A DNA stretch of 64,000 nt from Branchiostoma belcheri (lineage: Eukaryota > Chordata > Leptocardii > Amphioxiformes > Branchiostomatidae). Of this stretch, positions 1 through 9,794 are shown piece after piece. A model generated the notes under the pieces. That model worked only from the letters and a program-made list of their open reading frames with translations. It did no database searches and had not been told where the DNA came from. Position 1 is the stretch's first letter. Every line of letters starts with the position of its first letter. The DNA lies in the NCBI RefSeq assembly GCF_001625305.1, contig NW_017804331.1, forward strand, positions 882,507-946,506, read 5' to 3'. The position numbers and the translations under genes were made by a program.

Positions 1-290
1 CCTGGTGCTCAGGATCTAGCCTATTTTTTGGCCCTGGCAACAGTCTGGCACCCAGGCTAGCCCTGGAGCCGAGGAGCTAGCCTGTGTATACCGGCCCTGG
101 CAACAGTCTGGCACCCAGGCTAGCCCTGGAGTCGAAGAGCTGGCCTGTATATTGCCCCTGGCAACAGTCTGGCACCCAGGCTAGCCCTGGAGCCGAGGAG
201 CTAGCCTGTATATACTGGCCCTGGCAACAGTCTGGCACCCAGACTAGCCCTGGAGCCGAGGAGCTAGCCTGTGTACTAGCCTAGTCTGAA
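1..290. repeat. 63-bp minisatellite
   Basis: About four copies of a unit of roughly 63 bp, each holding CAGTCTGGCACCCAGGCTAG followed by a GCCGAGGAGCTAGCC segment. Copies start near 41, 104, 165 and 228. Because the period is close to a multiple of three, one frame stays open through the array; I treat that reading frame as an artefact. The array may continue left of the window. Confidence 0.9.
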
Positions 291-736
291 ATCCAGCCTA
301 CCAGTTAGAAGGTCAACCATATCTTATTTTTTTAGCACAAAAATTTGATGATTTGCTCCTTTAACTTTCCTAATCATTGACTTGAATTCCTCTGTGCTAC
401 CTTAATACACAAAGATCTGACATTGATACTAATTCACAAATCTATGGTCAAGTATTGGATGCTTGGTGGAAAATTATAGATAACAGTTGCGGAGTCCCCA
501 TGAGTCCACGGCAAACTGATATGCATCTTTTTTTCTATTGTCTAAAGTAGATATCAATAAATATAGCCTCGTAAAACTGAACATAATCCAGGGGAACAGG
601 AACATGATACTTAATGGCATTTAGTTATTGCTGAGGAGATGTAAGGCACAGAAAATCAATAAAGTCCAGTAAATCTTACTTGTCAGTGTACTGAGGAACA
701 GTGGGGGGAAAATATTACTTTTCAACATTGCAATTA
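291..736. other. unassigned AT-rich DNA
   Basis: No gene, repeat family or RNA could be supported here. The sequence is AT-rich and non-coding in appearance. Confidence 0.6.
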
Positions 737-1020
737 GGCCACACCAATTTAATTTCTTGGTTAACGGATTTTTCCAAAAAAAATAATGGAGCGGGCAGGC
801 CAAAAAAAAATTAAACTAAAAACAGGCCTAGGCATCCTGTTATGGCCCAAAATGGTACGATAGGAGCCATCAAGTCAACACACCAGGCTGGTTCAAAATT
901 TAAACAATGAATTTTTAACTTTTAATGATACCATTGCATTGAAAGATGGAATAACTGTAACAACTAGGATGAAAAGGACTGTTTTCAACTGTTCAGGGCA
1001 AAATATGAGCATTTTGCATA
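737..1020 (-). mobile_element. family A MITE, truncated copy
   Basis: Starts with the family A terminus GGCCACACCAATTTAATTTC after a TTA, and follows the family through the GGCCCAAAATGGTACGATAG segment to the TTTTGCA motif. The inner half and opposite terminus are missing; unrelated sequence follows from 1021. Confidence 0.8.
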
Positions 1021-1106
1021 TTACTCTGACAAGATTTGTACAATTATTTACATCTCCAATGACATTAGGTCTTCACAATACTGTACACTGTGCAAACTAA
1101 ACTTAA

Positions 1107-1375
1107 GGCCACACCAATTTGATTTCTTGGTTAATGGATTCGCCCGCTTCATTTTTTTCTGATTTGAAAATAAAAATTCAGAATCAACTGCAAAATGCTC
1201 ATATTTTGCCCTGAACAGTTGAAAACAGTCTTCAGGGTCTTTGGGAGCTTTTATGTGCTATTTTCTGATTGCATATAGACAACATAGCCGGCCTGGTTGA
1301 AATTAGAACTGGGCTAATCAGAAAACAGCCGAAGACCACCAAACCCCCAGTTCTATAAGCCTGCCACGGAGGCTA
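1107..1375. mobile_element. fused fragments of family A and family C MITEs
   Basis: 1107-1231 is one end of family A (GGCCACACCAATTTGATTTC to GAAAACAGTC). At 1232 it changes abruptly into the right half of a family C element, inverted (TCAGGGTCTTTGGGAGCTTT), ending in CCACGGAGGCTA. Neither half is complete, so this is a rearrangement junction rather than a clean nested insertion. Confidence 0.65.
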
Positions 1376-2261
1376 ACATTAACTGTGAATGTAACAGTAC
1401 AAAGAAAAATTATTAGTTCTGAACATTGCAATTAAGAGCAAGTATGCTATATAGTCAAGAAGGCTTTAGAACTTTGTATTTATGTTGATAACGTTACCAA
1501 CATGTGAATGATCTCAATCAAAATTGACATATAATACAAATAGAAACATCACATTAACTACATGTAAAGTCTATATGAATTCTGCCTGAAGCGAGATAAT
1601 TCCGATAATTCAATGTCATAATTCCTTGTAGGGTCTTAAACTTAATTACAAAACCCGGCAGACTTTACTCAGAGATGAATTATATCCTGGCTACAGAATA
1701 GGTGCAAAATTTGATGAAAATTCTTCCCTTGAAATATGTGAGACTCGTGAATTAATAGTTACAAGATGCATCTCTGAATCAGTTGGGAGATGTATAAGCC
1801 TGTCTGATGGATCTGTCAACTCCAAGTCTGCGCTTAATATTCATCCCAAGTCTCAAGTGGAACGGTTACATCTATATCGTTAATTGGTTTTGCAATTAAC
1901 AATTTTCCGAGGGTGCGGGTGTTAATGTGCAATAACATTATGTCTGTGGTCAGCTGAGGGGAAAATTAGATGGCTGATTGTGAGGTTTGAATTGTGATGC
2001 AGATCAGAACAGAACGCAGCAGAACAGGTGGAAGACTGGAGTGTGCTCATTAGGCCTAGGAAAAAATGTTTCCTGTTTCAGGGCTGAAAAAATTAGCGTC
2101 AGTAGGTACGGTAGGGATTATATTTTTCTATTTTTTGTATCTTTTTTATTGAGGGGGGCCTTTGGCGATCTCTAGTGATCTAATTTATATAAGATAAAGA
2201 TTTTATAAAAATTGTGCAAGTTTTACTTAAAAGTACTAAAAATCATGCCAATTAAAAGTAA
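1376..2261. other. unassigned AT-rich DNA
   Basis: No supported gene. Short open frames (for example 1987-2175) show no recognisable motif or coding bias. I see no tandem repeat here. Confidence 0.6.
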
Positions 2262-2475
2262 AACTTGCACAAGGACACTTGTATTTTCTATATTAATGTT
2301 GGAAAACCGATTGTACAACGTTTCATCACTCAGGTGTCAGATCATGGAGCTTGAAAAGGTCCATCAGCCCCCAAAATTTAAGTCCCTTGCAGGGGTTCAC
2401 ACAAAAAAGAAGGCTAGTTGGCAGTTTTTTCTTCGGTCGGTCGGGAAACAGGAAACAGAACATTTTTTTTCCTGA
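2262..2475. repeat. interspersed repeat, paired with 9218-9420
   Basis: A segment of about 210 bp with a clearly related copy at 9218-9420. Both hold GTACAACGTTTCATCACTCA and a nearly shared end with GGAAACAGGAAACA. The copies differ by scattered substitutions and small indels. The short frames in both come from the repeat and do not match a protein I know. Confidence 0.75.
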
Positions 2476-2624
2476 GCCTCACCGGTAGATCATTTAGCAG
2501 GTACAGATGCAGAGCCGGCGGCAGCTCTGAGACGATTTACTGACTCACTCACCGGAAAATTGTTTTGTCACGATATTAGAAGTAACGGTGTGAAGAAGTT
2601 TTCCAACAAAAAAGCCTGAACAAA

Positions 2625-2700
2625 AAGACTTCAGAACTCTTTCCTACATCAGTCCATCAGACTCTACAATCAGACTGTATCATCAGAATGGTACTTGTTA
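2625..2700 (+). pseudogene. scrap of a non-LTR retrotransposon ORF
   Basis: One frame reads NSFLHQSIRLYNQT, the form taken by the far C-terminal end of many LINE reverse-transcriptase ORFs, where a serine-phenylalanine pair precedes a conserved RLYN or RLWN. The same peptide, diverged, is encoded on the minus strand near 42354-42440. The fragment is too short to assign to a clade and has no intact frame around it. Confidence 0.4.
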
Positions 2701-2705
2701 TCTAT

Positions 2706-2862
2706 GGCAGTGTACAAAATACTTTTTTGAACCAGGTTGCCCACTCAACCTACGGCAAAAATTAGGTTGCTCATCAGAATTTTAGGTTGCCCCACCTATA
2801 AGTTACCACTTTCCTCAAATTAAGTAATGTTACATACATAAGCCTTTGACAATATTTCTAAC
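2706..2862. repeat. fragment of hAT-like element, family CAGTGTAC
   Basis: Begins at CAGTGTACAAAATACTTTTT and runs through AGGTTGCCCACC to CATAAGCCTTTGAC. It matches the left half of the fuller element at 13638-13998. The right terminus is missing. Confidence 0.7.
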
Positions 2863-3154
2863 AGTGTCACTGTCACATCAGTTTTCACCTCAGACAAACA
2901 CACTGATTCAGAAATTTATCGTTGGCTTCAGTATCAAAACTATTATTACAGAGTATGACGAGCATCTCTGTCAGAAATACCTTGCCTAAAGGAGGAGCAA
3001 CCGCCCCATGCATGCGGCTGACTTGTTGAGCTAGGATCATACAAACTAACTACTCAGGCATCATAGTACCGTACCATCACAAGTTCCAAACTCGTTCCAA
3101 CATTCTTTTAGCTGTAACTTTGGGAGTGACCTATTGAGCTAGGATTGAGGTGCT

Positions 3155-3395
3155 CAAGAATTCATTCTTTCCTAGGACTATCGCAGAGTGGAACTCACTG
3201 TCACCAAGTACAGTAGGGGCATTGTCATTAGATAGCTTTAAACAATGTCTAAAGTTAGATGTTCAAGGGTTAGGTGTAACAAGTCGTTCGTTCGGTGTGA
3301 TATAGCCAGCTGCCGTCGCGCCGCGTGCCTGCGAAGCTGGTGTGTTACGCCGAAAGGCGGTTATACCGGCTATACAGATACAGATACAAGCTCAG
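3155..3395 (+). pseudogene. LINE 3' end: RT ORF C-terminus plus structured tail
   Basis: One frame reads FFPRTIAEWNSLSPSTVGA and then DSFKQCLKLD before a TAG stop. This is the typical C-terminal signature of non-LTR reverse transcriptase ORFs (RT, then WNSL, then SFK). After the stop comes a tail shared with 6494-6599 and 24279-24530: CCAGCTGCCGTCGCGCCGCG, then a GCC-GAAA-GGC hairpin, then CAGATA repeats. A conserved stem-loop plus a short microsatellite end is how CR1/L2-type LINEs mark their 3' UTR for reverse transcription. The copy is 5'-truncated. Clade assignment is inferred. Confidence 0.7.
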
Positions 3396-3514
3396 TACTC
3401 AGGCATCATAATATAATACCATCACATTCCAAGCTCGTTCCAATGATTTTTTTACTAGTTTTAGTTCTCTTTTTAGCTTGTCCTGTCTGATAAATTGATA
3501 TCAACACTACATAA

Positions 3515-4275
3515 ACACTTTACCACTAAGAAAGAGATGAGAAAAAAACATGAAGAAACATTTTTTCTTAAATTATCATTATCACAAAAAGTGGCATGTA
3601 TTTACTAACCTAAAATTCTGACCTATTTCTTGCACACTGTGATACCTAGCTCAAAAAGATATTTCGAACACAGCATGTATACTGGGTATACACTTACCAC
3701 TAAGAAAGTTGAGATTAGAAAAAAAAGATACTGAAGAAACATTTTTTAAAATTATTTTCTGTGTCACTAGGGCAGATGAAAATAAATGCGCACAGAAGAT
3801 GAAAAGTACAACAACAACCTGTTTCCCTGATATTTCTCATTTAGAGTCCTTGACTGGAATGACAAATGAAAAAATCAGGTGTGGGTGAGAAGACTCCGAG
3901 AATGGAGTTCTTCTATACTCAAATCCACGAAATCGGGATTCTGATTCGTCTACCTAGTTTTTGCCCGCTGTGCTACCTGGCTCAAAAAAGTATTTCGAAC
4001 ACTGCATGTATGTACACTTACACTTATTACTAAGAAAAAGACAGGTGAGATGAGATAAAAATACAAGAAAAAACATTTTTTTATTATTTTCCGGTTGCAC
4101 CGGGGAATTCCCACTACCCCCAGTGCACGGGACAGGTACTAGGTGAAAATGAATCTGCGCAGAAGATGAAAAATACAACAACAACCTGTTCTCCTAAAAT
4201 ATTTCTCATTTAGAGTCCTTGACTGGAATGACAGATGTATCAGCCGTAGGTGAGAAGACTCCGAGAATGATCCAC
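3515..4275. repeat. imperfect tandem repeat
   Basis: Segments recur in order: TACCACTAAGAAAG near 3520, 3694 and (diverged) 4025; TATTTCGAACAC near 3660 and 3990; GAGTCCTTGACTGGAATGAC near 3844 and 4212. Units are roughly 170 to 330 bp with many small indels. Short open frames across the copies are not conserved between them. Confidence 0.7.
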
Positions 4276-4351
4276 TCCCCGAGTCGCTCACATCCATCAT
4301 CGAAAGAACAATTTTCTCCGGAACATTTGTGTCGTCTCCGCGCGGGTTCCC

Positions 4352-4471
4352 GTGAGACCGGGCGTTCAGGACGTAATTTGGTTTGTTTGCGAAGGTCATC
4401 GCCACGGAAACTGGCTGTTCTGGTCCCCCGAACGCCGGCTAACCTACGACAACCCGCACGTACGGCGCTGG
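4352..4471 (+). CDS. candidate orphan exon, function unknown
   Basis: A GC-richer island in AT-rich repeat DNA holds a frame reading VQDVIWFVCEGHRHG, then NWLFWSPERRLTYDN, then PHVRRW. It ends exactly at a good splice donor, TGG followed by GTAATG, in phase 0. The composition (many W, R, H; no repeats) looks protein-like, while the other frames look random. No convincing acceptor or partner exon was found, and I do not recognise the peptide. It may be a gene relic or part of an unknown transposon ORF. Confidence 0.25.
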
Positions 4472-4559
4472 GTAATGTGTGGACAGGCCACACGGTCACC
4501 ACCCACCATGCTGGAGCATTGGGCTGGTGTAATACTTTTTTTTGCATACATGTACCTTC

Positions 4560-4800
4560 CAGGGCTCTAGCTAGCACCCGTTTTTCTGTCATTTGCAGGA
4601 ACTTTGTGACGTGTGGCGGAAATTTTTTTAACTAATCCGTCAACGTTGACAGACAAAATTGAGAAAAAATCTTGGGAAAAAATACAGAAAGGTCCAGAGG
4701 ACCACCAACAGCCACTTTCAACCCCATGATTTGCATGTCAAATTGTGAGAAATAGCGTTTTTAAAGGCTTGAAAATTCAAAATTTCCCCCTTTTTCGTGA
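4560..4800 (+). mobile_element. hAT-like non-autonomous element, family H
   Basis: Starts CAGGGCTCTAGCTAGCACCC and contains GTCAACGTTGACAGACAAA. Inverted relatives at 14580-14807 and 16367-16573 end in GGTGCTGGCTAGAACCC and GGTGCTGGCTGGAGCCCTG, the expected complements. CAGGG termini fit hAT elements. No clean 8-bp duplication was seen, and the right boundary here is approximate. Confidence 0.6.
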
Positions 4801-4854
4801 ACACTCTCTCTCCAGGCCAGGTCTGATCATGAACCTGGACTGACAGAAAATACA

Positions 4855-5352
4855 TTTTGAAATACCTGCACAGCTCCAATTTTACCTGCAGTAACCTGCA
4901 TATACCCAGTACATGGACCAGTGCAGGTTAGGTGCAGGTAGACATCAGAAATACCTGCACAGCTCCAACTTTACCTGCAGTAACCTGGATATGCCCAGTA
5001 TACATGACACCAGAAATACCTGCACAGCTCCAATTTTACCTGCAGCATGGAGGTAGAAAAAAGGCCTCCATGCCTGCAGTAACCTGGATATGCCCAGTAC
5101 ATGGACCAGTGCAGGTTAGGTGCAGGTAGACATCAGAAATACCTGCACAGCTCCAATTTTACCTGCACTAACCTGCATATACCCAGTACATGGACCAGTG
5201 CAGGTTAGGTGCAGGTAGACATCAGAAATACCTTCACAGCTCCAACTTTACCTGCAGTAACCTGGATATGCCCAGTATACATGACACCAGAAATACCTGC
5301 ACAGCTCCAATTTTACCTGCATAAGTAACCTGGATATGCATGCAGGAGCCCT
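4855..5352. repeat. TGCAGGTA repeat block, family G
   Basis: Repeated use of ATACCTGCACAGCTCCAATT, TTACCTGCAGTAACCTG, CCCAGTACATGGACCAG and GTGCAGGTAGACATCAGAAA, in units of about 90 bp or sub-units, five or so times. The same units recur at 41400-41700. The block ends near GGAGCCCTG, resembling the CAGGGCTC termini of neighbouring hAT-like elements, so it may be the inner part of one. Confidence 0.75.
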
Positions 5353-5423
5353 GAGATTTGTTAAACCTTCAGAGGCAAGATGTCAACACGAGTGATATGC
5401 AACATAATAGTGCTGTTTCCAAG

Positions 5424-5756
5424 TACAGTTGTACAACCATGTTTTATCCTGTACAGTTGTACAACCATGTTTTATCCTGTACAGTTGTACAACCATGTTT
5501 TATCCTGTACAGTTGCACAACCATGTTTTATCCTATACAGTTGTACAACCATGTTTTATCCTGTACAGTTGTACAACCATGTTTTATCCTGTACAGTTGT
5601 ACAACCATCTTTTATCCTGTACAGTTGTACAACCATCTTTTATCCTGTACAGTTGTACAACCATGTTTTATCCTGTACAGTTGTACAACCATGTTTTATC
5701 CTGTACAGTTGTACAACCATGTTTTATCCTGTACAGTTGTACAACCATGTTTTATG
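5424..5756. repeat. 28-bp minisatellite, about 12 copies
   Basis: Unit GTACAGTTGTACAACCATGT plus TTTATCCT, repeated about 11.9 times with rare substitutions (GTTGCACAACC near 5512, CCATCTTTT twice near 5606 and 5634). Because 28 is not a multiple of three and the unit lacks stops in every frame, all three plus-strand frames stay open and encode the same cyclic peptide. These frames are not genes. Confidence 0.97.
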
Positions 5757-6255
5757 TAGATGTACTGGTGTTTTGAGTACAATACGTTGAGTATTACACT
5801 CTCTTGTACATGTTTTTCCCACAACCATCACCACATCGGGGTCCAGATGTGTCTGTCAGTCAGAGTGGAGCAAAAGTCCCCACTGCCGTGAAGAACAACA
5901 TCCGTCTGACATAAACAACGTCACCGACAACACCTTACGTTCAACCATTCTCAGGGGTAACCCCTCATTGTCGTTTGTCAACAACTGTAAAATATTTGAC
6001 GTGGTTTTCAACTTTATTTTGCAGACAGGACGTTTTGTTTGATTCAGTTGATTGATTTTGATTTGTACACCAGCTCATTATGTACCTTTGTCATTTCTTC
6101 TTATCATTATTACTCTCACTGCTTTGTTTTATTGTTTCCTTTTATGTGTGAGGAGAGGGCTGAGATAAGTTTTATAACTTTTTGCCCAATCCTCGAAAAA
6201 TAAATGTGAATAAAATTAAATTAACAGCATCCGTCAGCCGGTAGCCTTGTGGTTA
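5757..6255 (+). other. unassigned; possible transcript 3' end near 6200
   Basis: The region around 6090-6225 reads like the 3' end of a retroelement or transcript: T-rich DNA, then AAAAATAAATGTGAATAAAATT near 6197-6218 with two overlapping polyadenylation-type signals. No coding frame supports it. The family A element at 6256 is inserted just downstream. Confidence 0.3.
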
Positions 6256-6734
6256 GGCCACACCAATTTAATTTCTTGGTTAACGGATTCGCCCGCTTCA
6301 TTTTTTTCTGATTTGCAAATAAAAATAAAAATTCAGAATCAACTGCAAAATGGTCATATTTTGCCCTGAACAGTTGAAAACAGTCCTTTTCATCCTAGTT
6401 GTTACAGTTATTCCATCTTTAAATGCAATGGTATCATTAAAAGTTCAAAATTCATTGTTTAAATTTTGAACCAGCCTTGTGTGTTGACTTCATCGATCGG
6501 TGTAATATAGCCAGCTGCCACCGCGCCGCGTGCCTGCGAAGCTGGTGTGTTACGCCGAAAGGCGGTTATACCGGCTATACAGATACAGACAGATACAGAT
6601 TCATGGCTCCTATCGTACCATTTAAGCCTATAATAGGATGCCTAGGCCTGTTTTTATTTTTTATTTTTTTCGCCCGCCCGCTCCATTATTTTTCTAGAAA
6701 AACCCGTTAACCAAGAAATTAAATTGGTGTGGCC
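6256..6734. mobile_element. family A MITE, full length, with nested LINE tail
   Basis: Termini GGCCACACCAATTTAATTTC and its inverted partner GAAATTAAATTGGTGTGGCC lie inside TTA/TTA duplications (6253-6255, 6735-6737). Without the 106-bp insert at 6494-6599 and its 5-bp duplication the element is about 368 bp, like its siblings. Three-base TWA-type duplications with GGC-starting termini fit PIF/Harbinger-derived MITEs. No transposase frame is present. Confidence 0.9.
6494..6599 (+). mobile_element. 106-bp LINE-tail insertion with 5-bp duplication
   Basis: The family A sibling copies read GACTTCATGGCTCC across this point. Here the sequence is GACTTCAT, then 106 bp, then TTCATGGCTCC, giving a TTCAT duplication at 6489-6493 and 6600-6604. 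The insert starts CGATCGGTGTAATATAGCC, carries the GCC-GAAA-GGC hairpin, and ends in CAGATA repeats. It matches the LINE tail at 3280-3395. This shows a severely 5'-truncated retrotransposition event. Confidence 0.88.
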
Positions 6735-7311
6735 TTAGAAAGTGGCGAAATGGCGGCGGGGGTAATTTACGGCCCAGGTGTTTCGTGGTGACGGATGACA
6801 GCGGCAGAAATTACCTCCTCCGCGACCCTCCGATACGGGGAGGCTGGGGAGATGGCCCTCTGCGCGCCGGTAATGGTACAAGTTCCGCGCTCAGACGTGC
6901 CATAAACGCGGCCCGTTATTGGCCGACGTTTGACCGGGGAGCAGGCCTCGAAATTTTTTTTTTTTGGTCTTTCTTTAGGCCACACCAATTTAATTTCTTG
7001 GTTAACGGATTCAGCGTAGAGCGTTGTCGGGACCCCCCCTTGCAGGCCCTCCTTTAGTTTCGAGCCCTGGGGGAGACGAGGCGACATTTGCTGGATTTGT
7101 GGCGCCGGGGCTGAGGGGAGGATGAGGATGTCAGTGGTGGTAATTCTGCTGCAGCTCTGATGGGTGACATCACTCATCTTCTCTCCTGTTACCTGGTAGT
7201 TACAAGGGCAATTTTGGACCATAGAAATCTCCGGCTTCGCTGTGAACTGCCAACGTTTCTGTGTGCAATCACTTCTGAGTAAAAAGCTTGCAGTTCAAGT
7301 ATGGTAAATTA
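6735..7311. other. GC-rich unassigned DNA with a chimeric A/D fragment
   Basis: 6738-6950 is GC-rich, with frames open on both strands but no recognised motif. At 6978-7012 the family A terminus appears (GGCCACACCAATTTAATTTC to AACGGATTC) and joins directly to the right end of a family D element at 7013-7053 (AGCGTAGAGCGTTGTCGGGA to GCAGGCCCTCC). The minus-strand frame 7222-6767 runs through both fragments, so it is not a gene. Confidence 0.6.
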
Positions 7312-7685
7312 GGCCACACCAATTTAATTTGTTGGTTCTCGGATTCGCCTCTTCGTTTTTTTCTGATTTGCAAAAAAAAAAATTTGATTCTGGTCCTGAA
7401 TCAACTGAAAAATGCTCATGTTTTGCCCCCCAACAGTTGAGGAAAGTCCTTTCTTCCTAGTTGTTACAGTTTTCCCATCTATCATTGCAGTGGTTTGATT
7501 AAAAGTTCAAAATTCAATGTTTAAATTTTAACCCAGCCTTTTGTGTTGACTTCATGGCTCATTTTGTAGCATTTAAGCCTATAATAGGATGCCTAGACCT
7601 GTTTTTATTTTTATTTTTTTTCGCCCTGTCGCTTCATATTTTTTCTGAAAAAATCCGAGAACCAACAAATTAAATTGGTGTGGCC
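7312..7685. mobile_element. family A MITE, diverged subfamily
   Basis: Termini GGCCACACCAATTTAATTTG and CAAATTAAATTGGTGTGGCC flanked by TTA (7309-7311) and TAA (7686-7688). Both ends carry the same change (TTGGTTCTCGG in place of TTGGTTAACGG), so the arms have evolved together. It keeps the inner motifs AACAGTTGA and GCCTATAATAGGATGCC. Confidence 0.88.
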
Positions 7686-7902
7686 TAATGGGTATTGTAA
7701 TACTATTCCATGGGTGATTTTTTAATCTGCTAACTTCACACATATATCTTGATGAAAAAATTAACAGTTACTGTAATTCAGCTATACTATAGCCAGTATC
7801 TAAGCTTTCTGTACAACTACTAGACTTTAACAAACCTGTAGCAACTGCTGTTAACTTCCTTGGTCCAAAATTACGAGGTAAATTCAGATCATTCTAAATT
7901 TC

Positions 7903-7990
7903 TAGCCTGGGTGCCATCCGAATTTGTAGCGGCTAAAAAAAATCGATTTTTTCGGGGTAGCCGTTACAAATTCGGATGGCACCCAGGCTA
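7903..7990. mobile_element. 88-bp foldback element with perfect 9-bp duplication
   Basis: TAGCCTGGGTGCCATCCGAA pairs with its complement at the other end, leaving a very short loop, so almost the whole element is a hairpin. It is flanked by exact CTAAATTTC copies at 7894-7902 and 7991-7999. Nine-base duplications are the mark of Mutator-like (MULE) transposition. Related ends occur at 13201, 56213 and 56403. Confidence 0.9.
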
Positions 7991-8032
7991 CTAAATTTCT
8001 GCACTTGGCTGGAAACTTTCCCTACCAGGAGG

Positions 8033-8429
8033 TAGTGATGCATACCGGTTCACTGGACTTGGATCCGGACTTGTAAGAATGTTTAGGTTCAAGTCCAAAA
8101 AAACCTAAAAGTCAAGAACCGAGTCCGGACTTATTACCATGAAAGACCATTTCACATACCACTTTTCTTTCCTAACCACCTAAAACCTTCCGTAGATTGT
8201 AACATCTTTGCTGCAAAACGAAGAAAACATTGCCATCGGGCATTGTCAAGTACCGGCCTCCATGTTATATGGCCAAAGTTTCACCCAGACAACATTGCAA
8301 GCTTGCCAACAAAGCAATTTTGTATATGCCATGGGTTTAGGTCCGGACTTACAAGTCCGGAACTGAACCTAAACCTCCGGACTTGAATCCGGACCTGAAC
8401 CTAAAATTGGGTTTAGGTATGCATCACTA
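8033..8429. mobile_element. hAT-like MITE, family I, with 8-bp duplication
   Basis: Inverted termini TAGTGATGCATACC and GGTATGCATCACTA, flanked by exact CCAGGAGG at 8025-8032 and 8430-8437. Eight-base duplications and TAGNGNTG-type ends fit the hAT superfamily. The inside has palindromic GGTCCGGACTT segments. Siblings: 15761-16049 and 40403-40774. No transposase frame. Confidence 0.9.
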
Positions 8430-8615
8430 CCAGGAGGTTATATAAACTGCAGGAGTCAACACCGACAAGTGGTTGAGCATGTATGTGTAAGGGTGTAATG
8501 TGAGAACTGCGGACTGGATGTCAGTGGTAACACCGGGGAGACCTGGGCGTGACTTCGGGATGCGACACACACTCAGTACGTTTACTCAGGCTCTGCCCCT
8601 CCAAACAACACTCAA

Positions 8616-8812
8616 GAGGGCCCGCAAGCCCTTTTCCGTAGAGCGTAATTGGCCGTTTTAAATCTACGTATACCGTAGACGGACCACTCTAACATTTGGC
8701 GTTTTAATGCTACGTAATGCGTTGTAGCCACTTGGAATTTACCGTAAAGGGTAATCGAGAGGTTTCCGAATTCAGCGTAGAGCGTTGTCGGGACCCCCCC
8801 TTGCAGGCCCTC
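8616..8812 (-). mobile_element. family D MITE with 6-bp duplication
   Basis: Ends GAGGGCCCGCAAGC and TTGCAGGCCCTC, flanked by exact ACTCAA at 8610-8615 and 8813-8818. The interior is built from variants of TACGTAGAGCGTA and GAGCGTAATC. The minus-strand frame beginning MQALLSEGLQGG lies inside this repeat and is not a gene. Confidence 0.9.
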
Positions 8813-8830
8813 ACTCAAGAGGGCCTGCAT

Positions 8831-8978
8831 TAGCCTCTACCAGGCTTCGGGAGGCGGCTGGAAAGAGTAGAAATCGGCCAAATAGAGAGATAACATGCCG
8901 GAAGAGTTGGTCCGCTCTAGAGTACAGTTTGCTGCTTTCTACTCTTTCCAGCCGCCTCCCGAAGCCTGGTAGAGGCTA
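8831..8978. mobile_element. family E foldback MITE with 9-bp duplication
   Basis: Ends TAGCCTCTACCAGGCTTC and GAAGCCTGGTAGAGGCTA, with arms continuing through GGAGGCGGCTGGAAAGAGTA. Exact GGCCTGCAT copies lie at 8822-8830 and 8979-8987. The middle carries GAAATCGGCCAAATAGAGAG and GAGTTGGTCCGCT, shared with other E copies. It landed immediately beside the family D element. Confidence 0.9.
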
Positions 8979-9217
8979 GGCCTGCATACCCTTTTTCTTA
9001 AGGTGCAATCTGGCCTTTTTGGTCTTCGTAATCCATAGGCAGCCTCCCCCAAAATCATTCTAATTCATAATCAATACATTAGCCATACTACTAGTATGTA
9101 TTTGTACATAATCAGCTCTGAGAATTCGTCTTTGGTGGCGAAAATTTTATGTAAGGCGTAATCAGCTCTTTAGTGATCCAACTTTAACAACTTATTATAA
9201 AGTTTAACAAAGTAAAT

Positions 9218-9420
9218 CTTGTATGAGGACACTTATATTTTCAATGTCAATGTTGGAGAACAGACTATTGTACAACGTTTCATCACTCAGGTGTCAGATC
9301 ATGGAGCTAGAGAGGGTCGATCAGCTCGAAAAATGTATGTCCCTTGCAAAAAAAAGACTAGGGTGGGCAGTTTTTTCTACATTCAGCCAGGAAACAGGAA
9401 ACACAACATTTTTTTCTTAG
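9218..9420. repeat. interspersed repeat, partner of 2262-2475
   Basis: Second copy of the repeat described at 2262-2475, sharing TGTACAACGTTTCATCACTC and CAGGAAACAGGAAACA. Two plus-strand frames pass through it; both are repeat artefacts. Confidence 0.75.
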
Positions 9421-9530
9421 TAGGTCTTACTAACGTTTACTCAGGCGACGCCCCTCCAAACAACACTCGGCTCTCGAGCCGAAGTCTACTGCAATCAAAC
9501 CAACAATGTTTAAACTGCCCTGTTCAAACA

Positions 9531-9794
9531 TAGCCTCCGTAGCAGGCTTATAGAACTGGGGGTTTGGTGGTCTTCGGCCGTTTTCTGATTAGCCTCCGTA
9601 GCAGGCTTATAGAACTGGGGGTTTGGTGGTCTTCGGCTGTTTTCTGATTAGCCCAGTTCTAAAAAAACGGGGGGTAATTCAACCAGGCAAGCTATGTTGT
9701 CTATATGCAATCAGAAAATAGCACATAAAAGCTCCCGAAGACCCTGAAGACCCCCCCAAACCCCCAGTTTTTGGCATGCTACAGAGGATATGTA
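9531..9794. mobile_element. family C MITE with duplicated left end
   Basis: The left end (TAGCCTCCGTAGCAGGCTTA through TTTTCTGAT) occurs twice in tandem at 9531-9589 and from 9590. The rest of a normal family C element follows (CAACCAGG, GCTATGTTGTCTATATGCAA, GTTTTTGGCATGCTA). Exact GTTCAAACA copies at 9522-9530 and 9795-9803 bracket the whole unit, so the double-left-end form was the mobile one. Its right tip is altered. Confidence 0.85.

Noticed and set aside
4139-4635. Several frames of 72-138 codons on both strands
   Set aside because: They overlap in different frames and run across repeat boundaries; only the 4352-4471 segment looked protein-like, and it is listed at low confidence.
5358-5790. 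Three overlapping open frames of 115-136 codons
   Set aside because: All come from the 28-bp minisatellite, which lacks stops in every frame; each encodes the same cyclic peptide.
6767-7222. 151-codon minus-strand frame
   Set aside because: It reads straight through the family A and family D fragments at 6978-7053.
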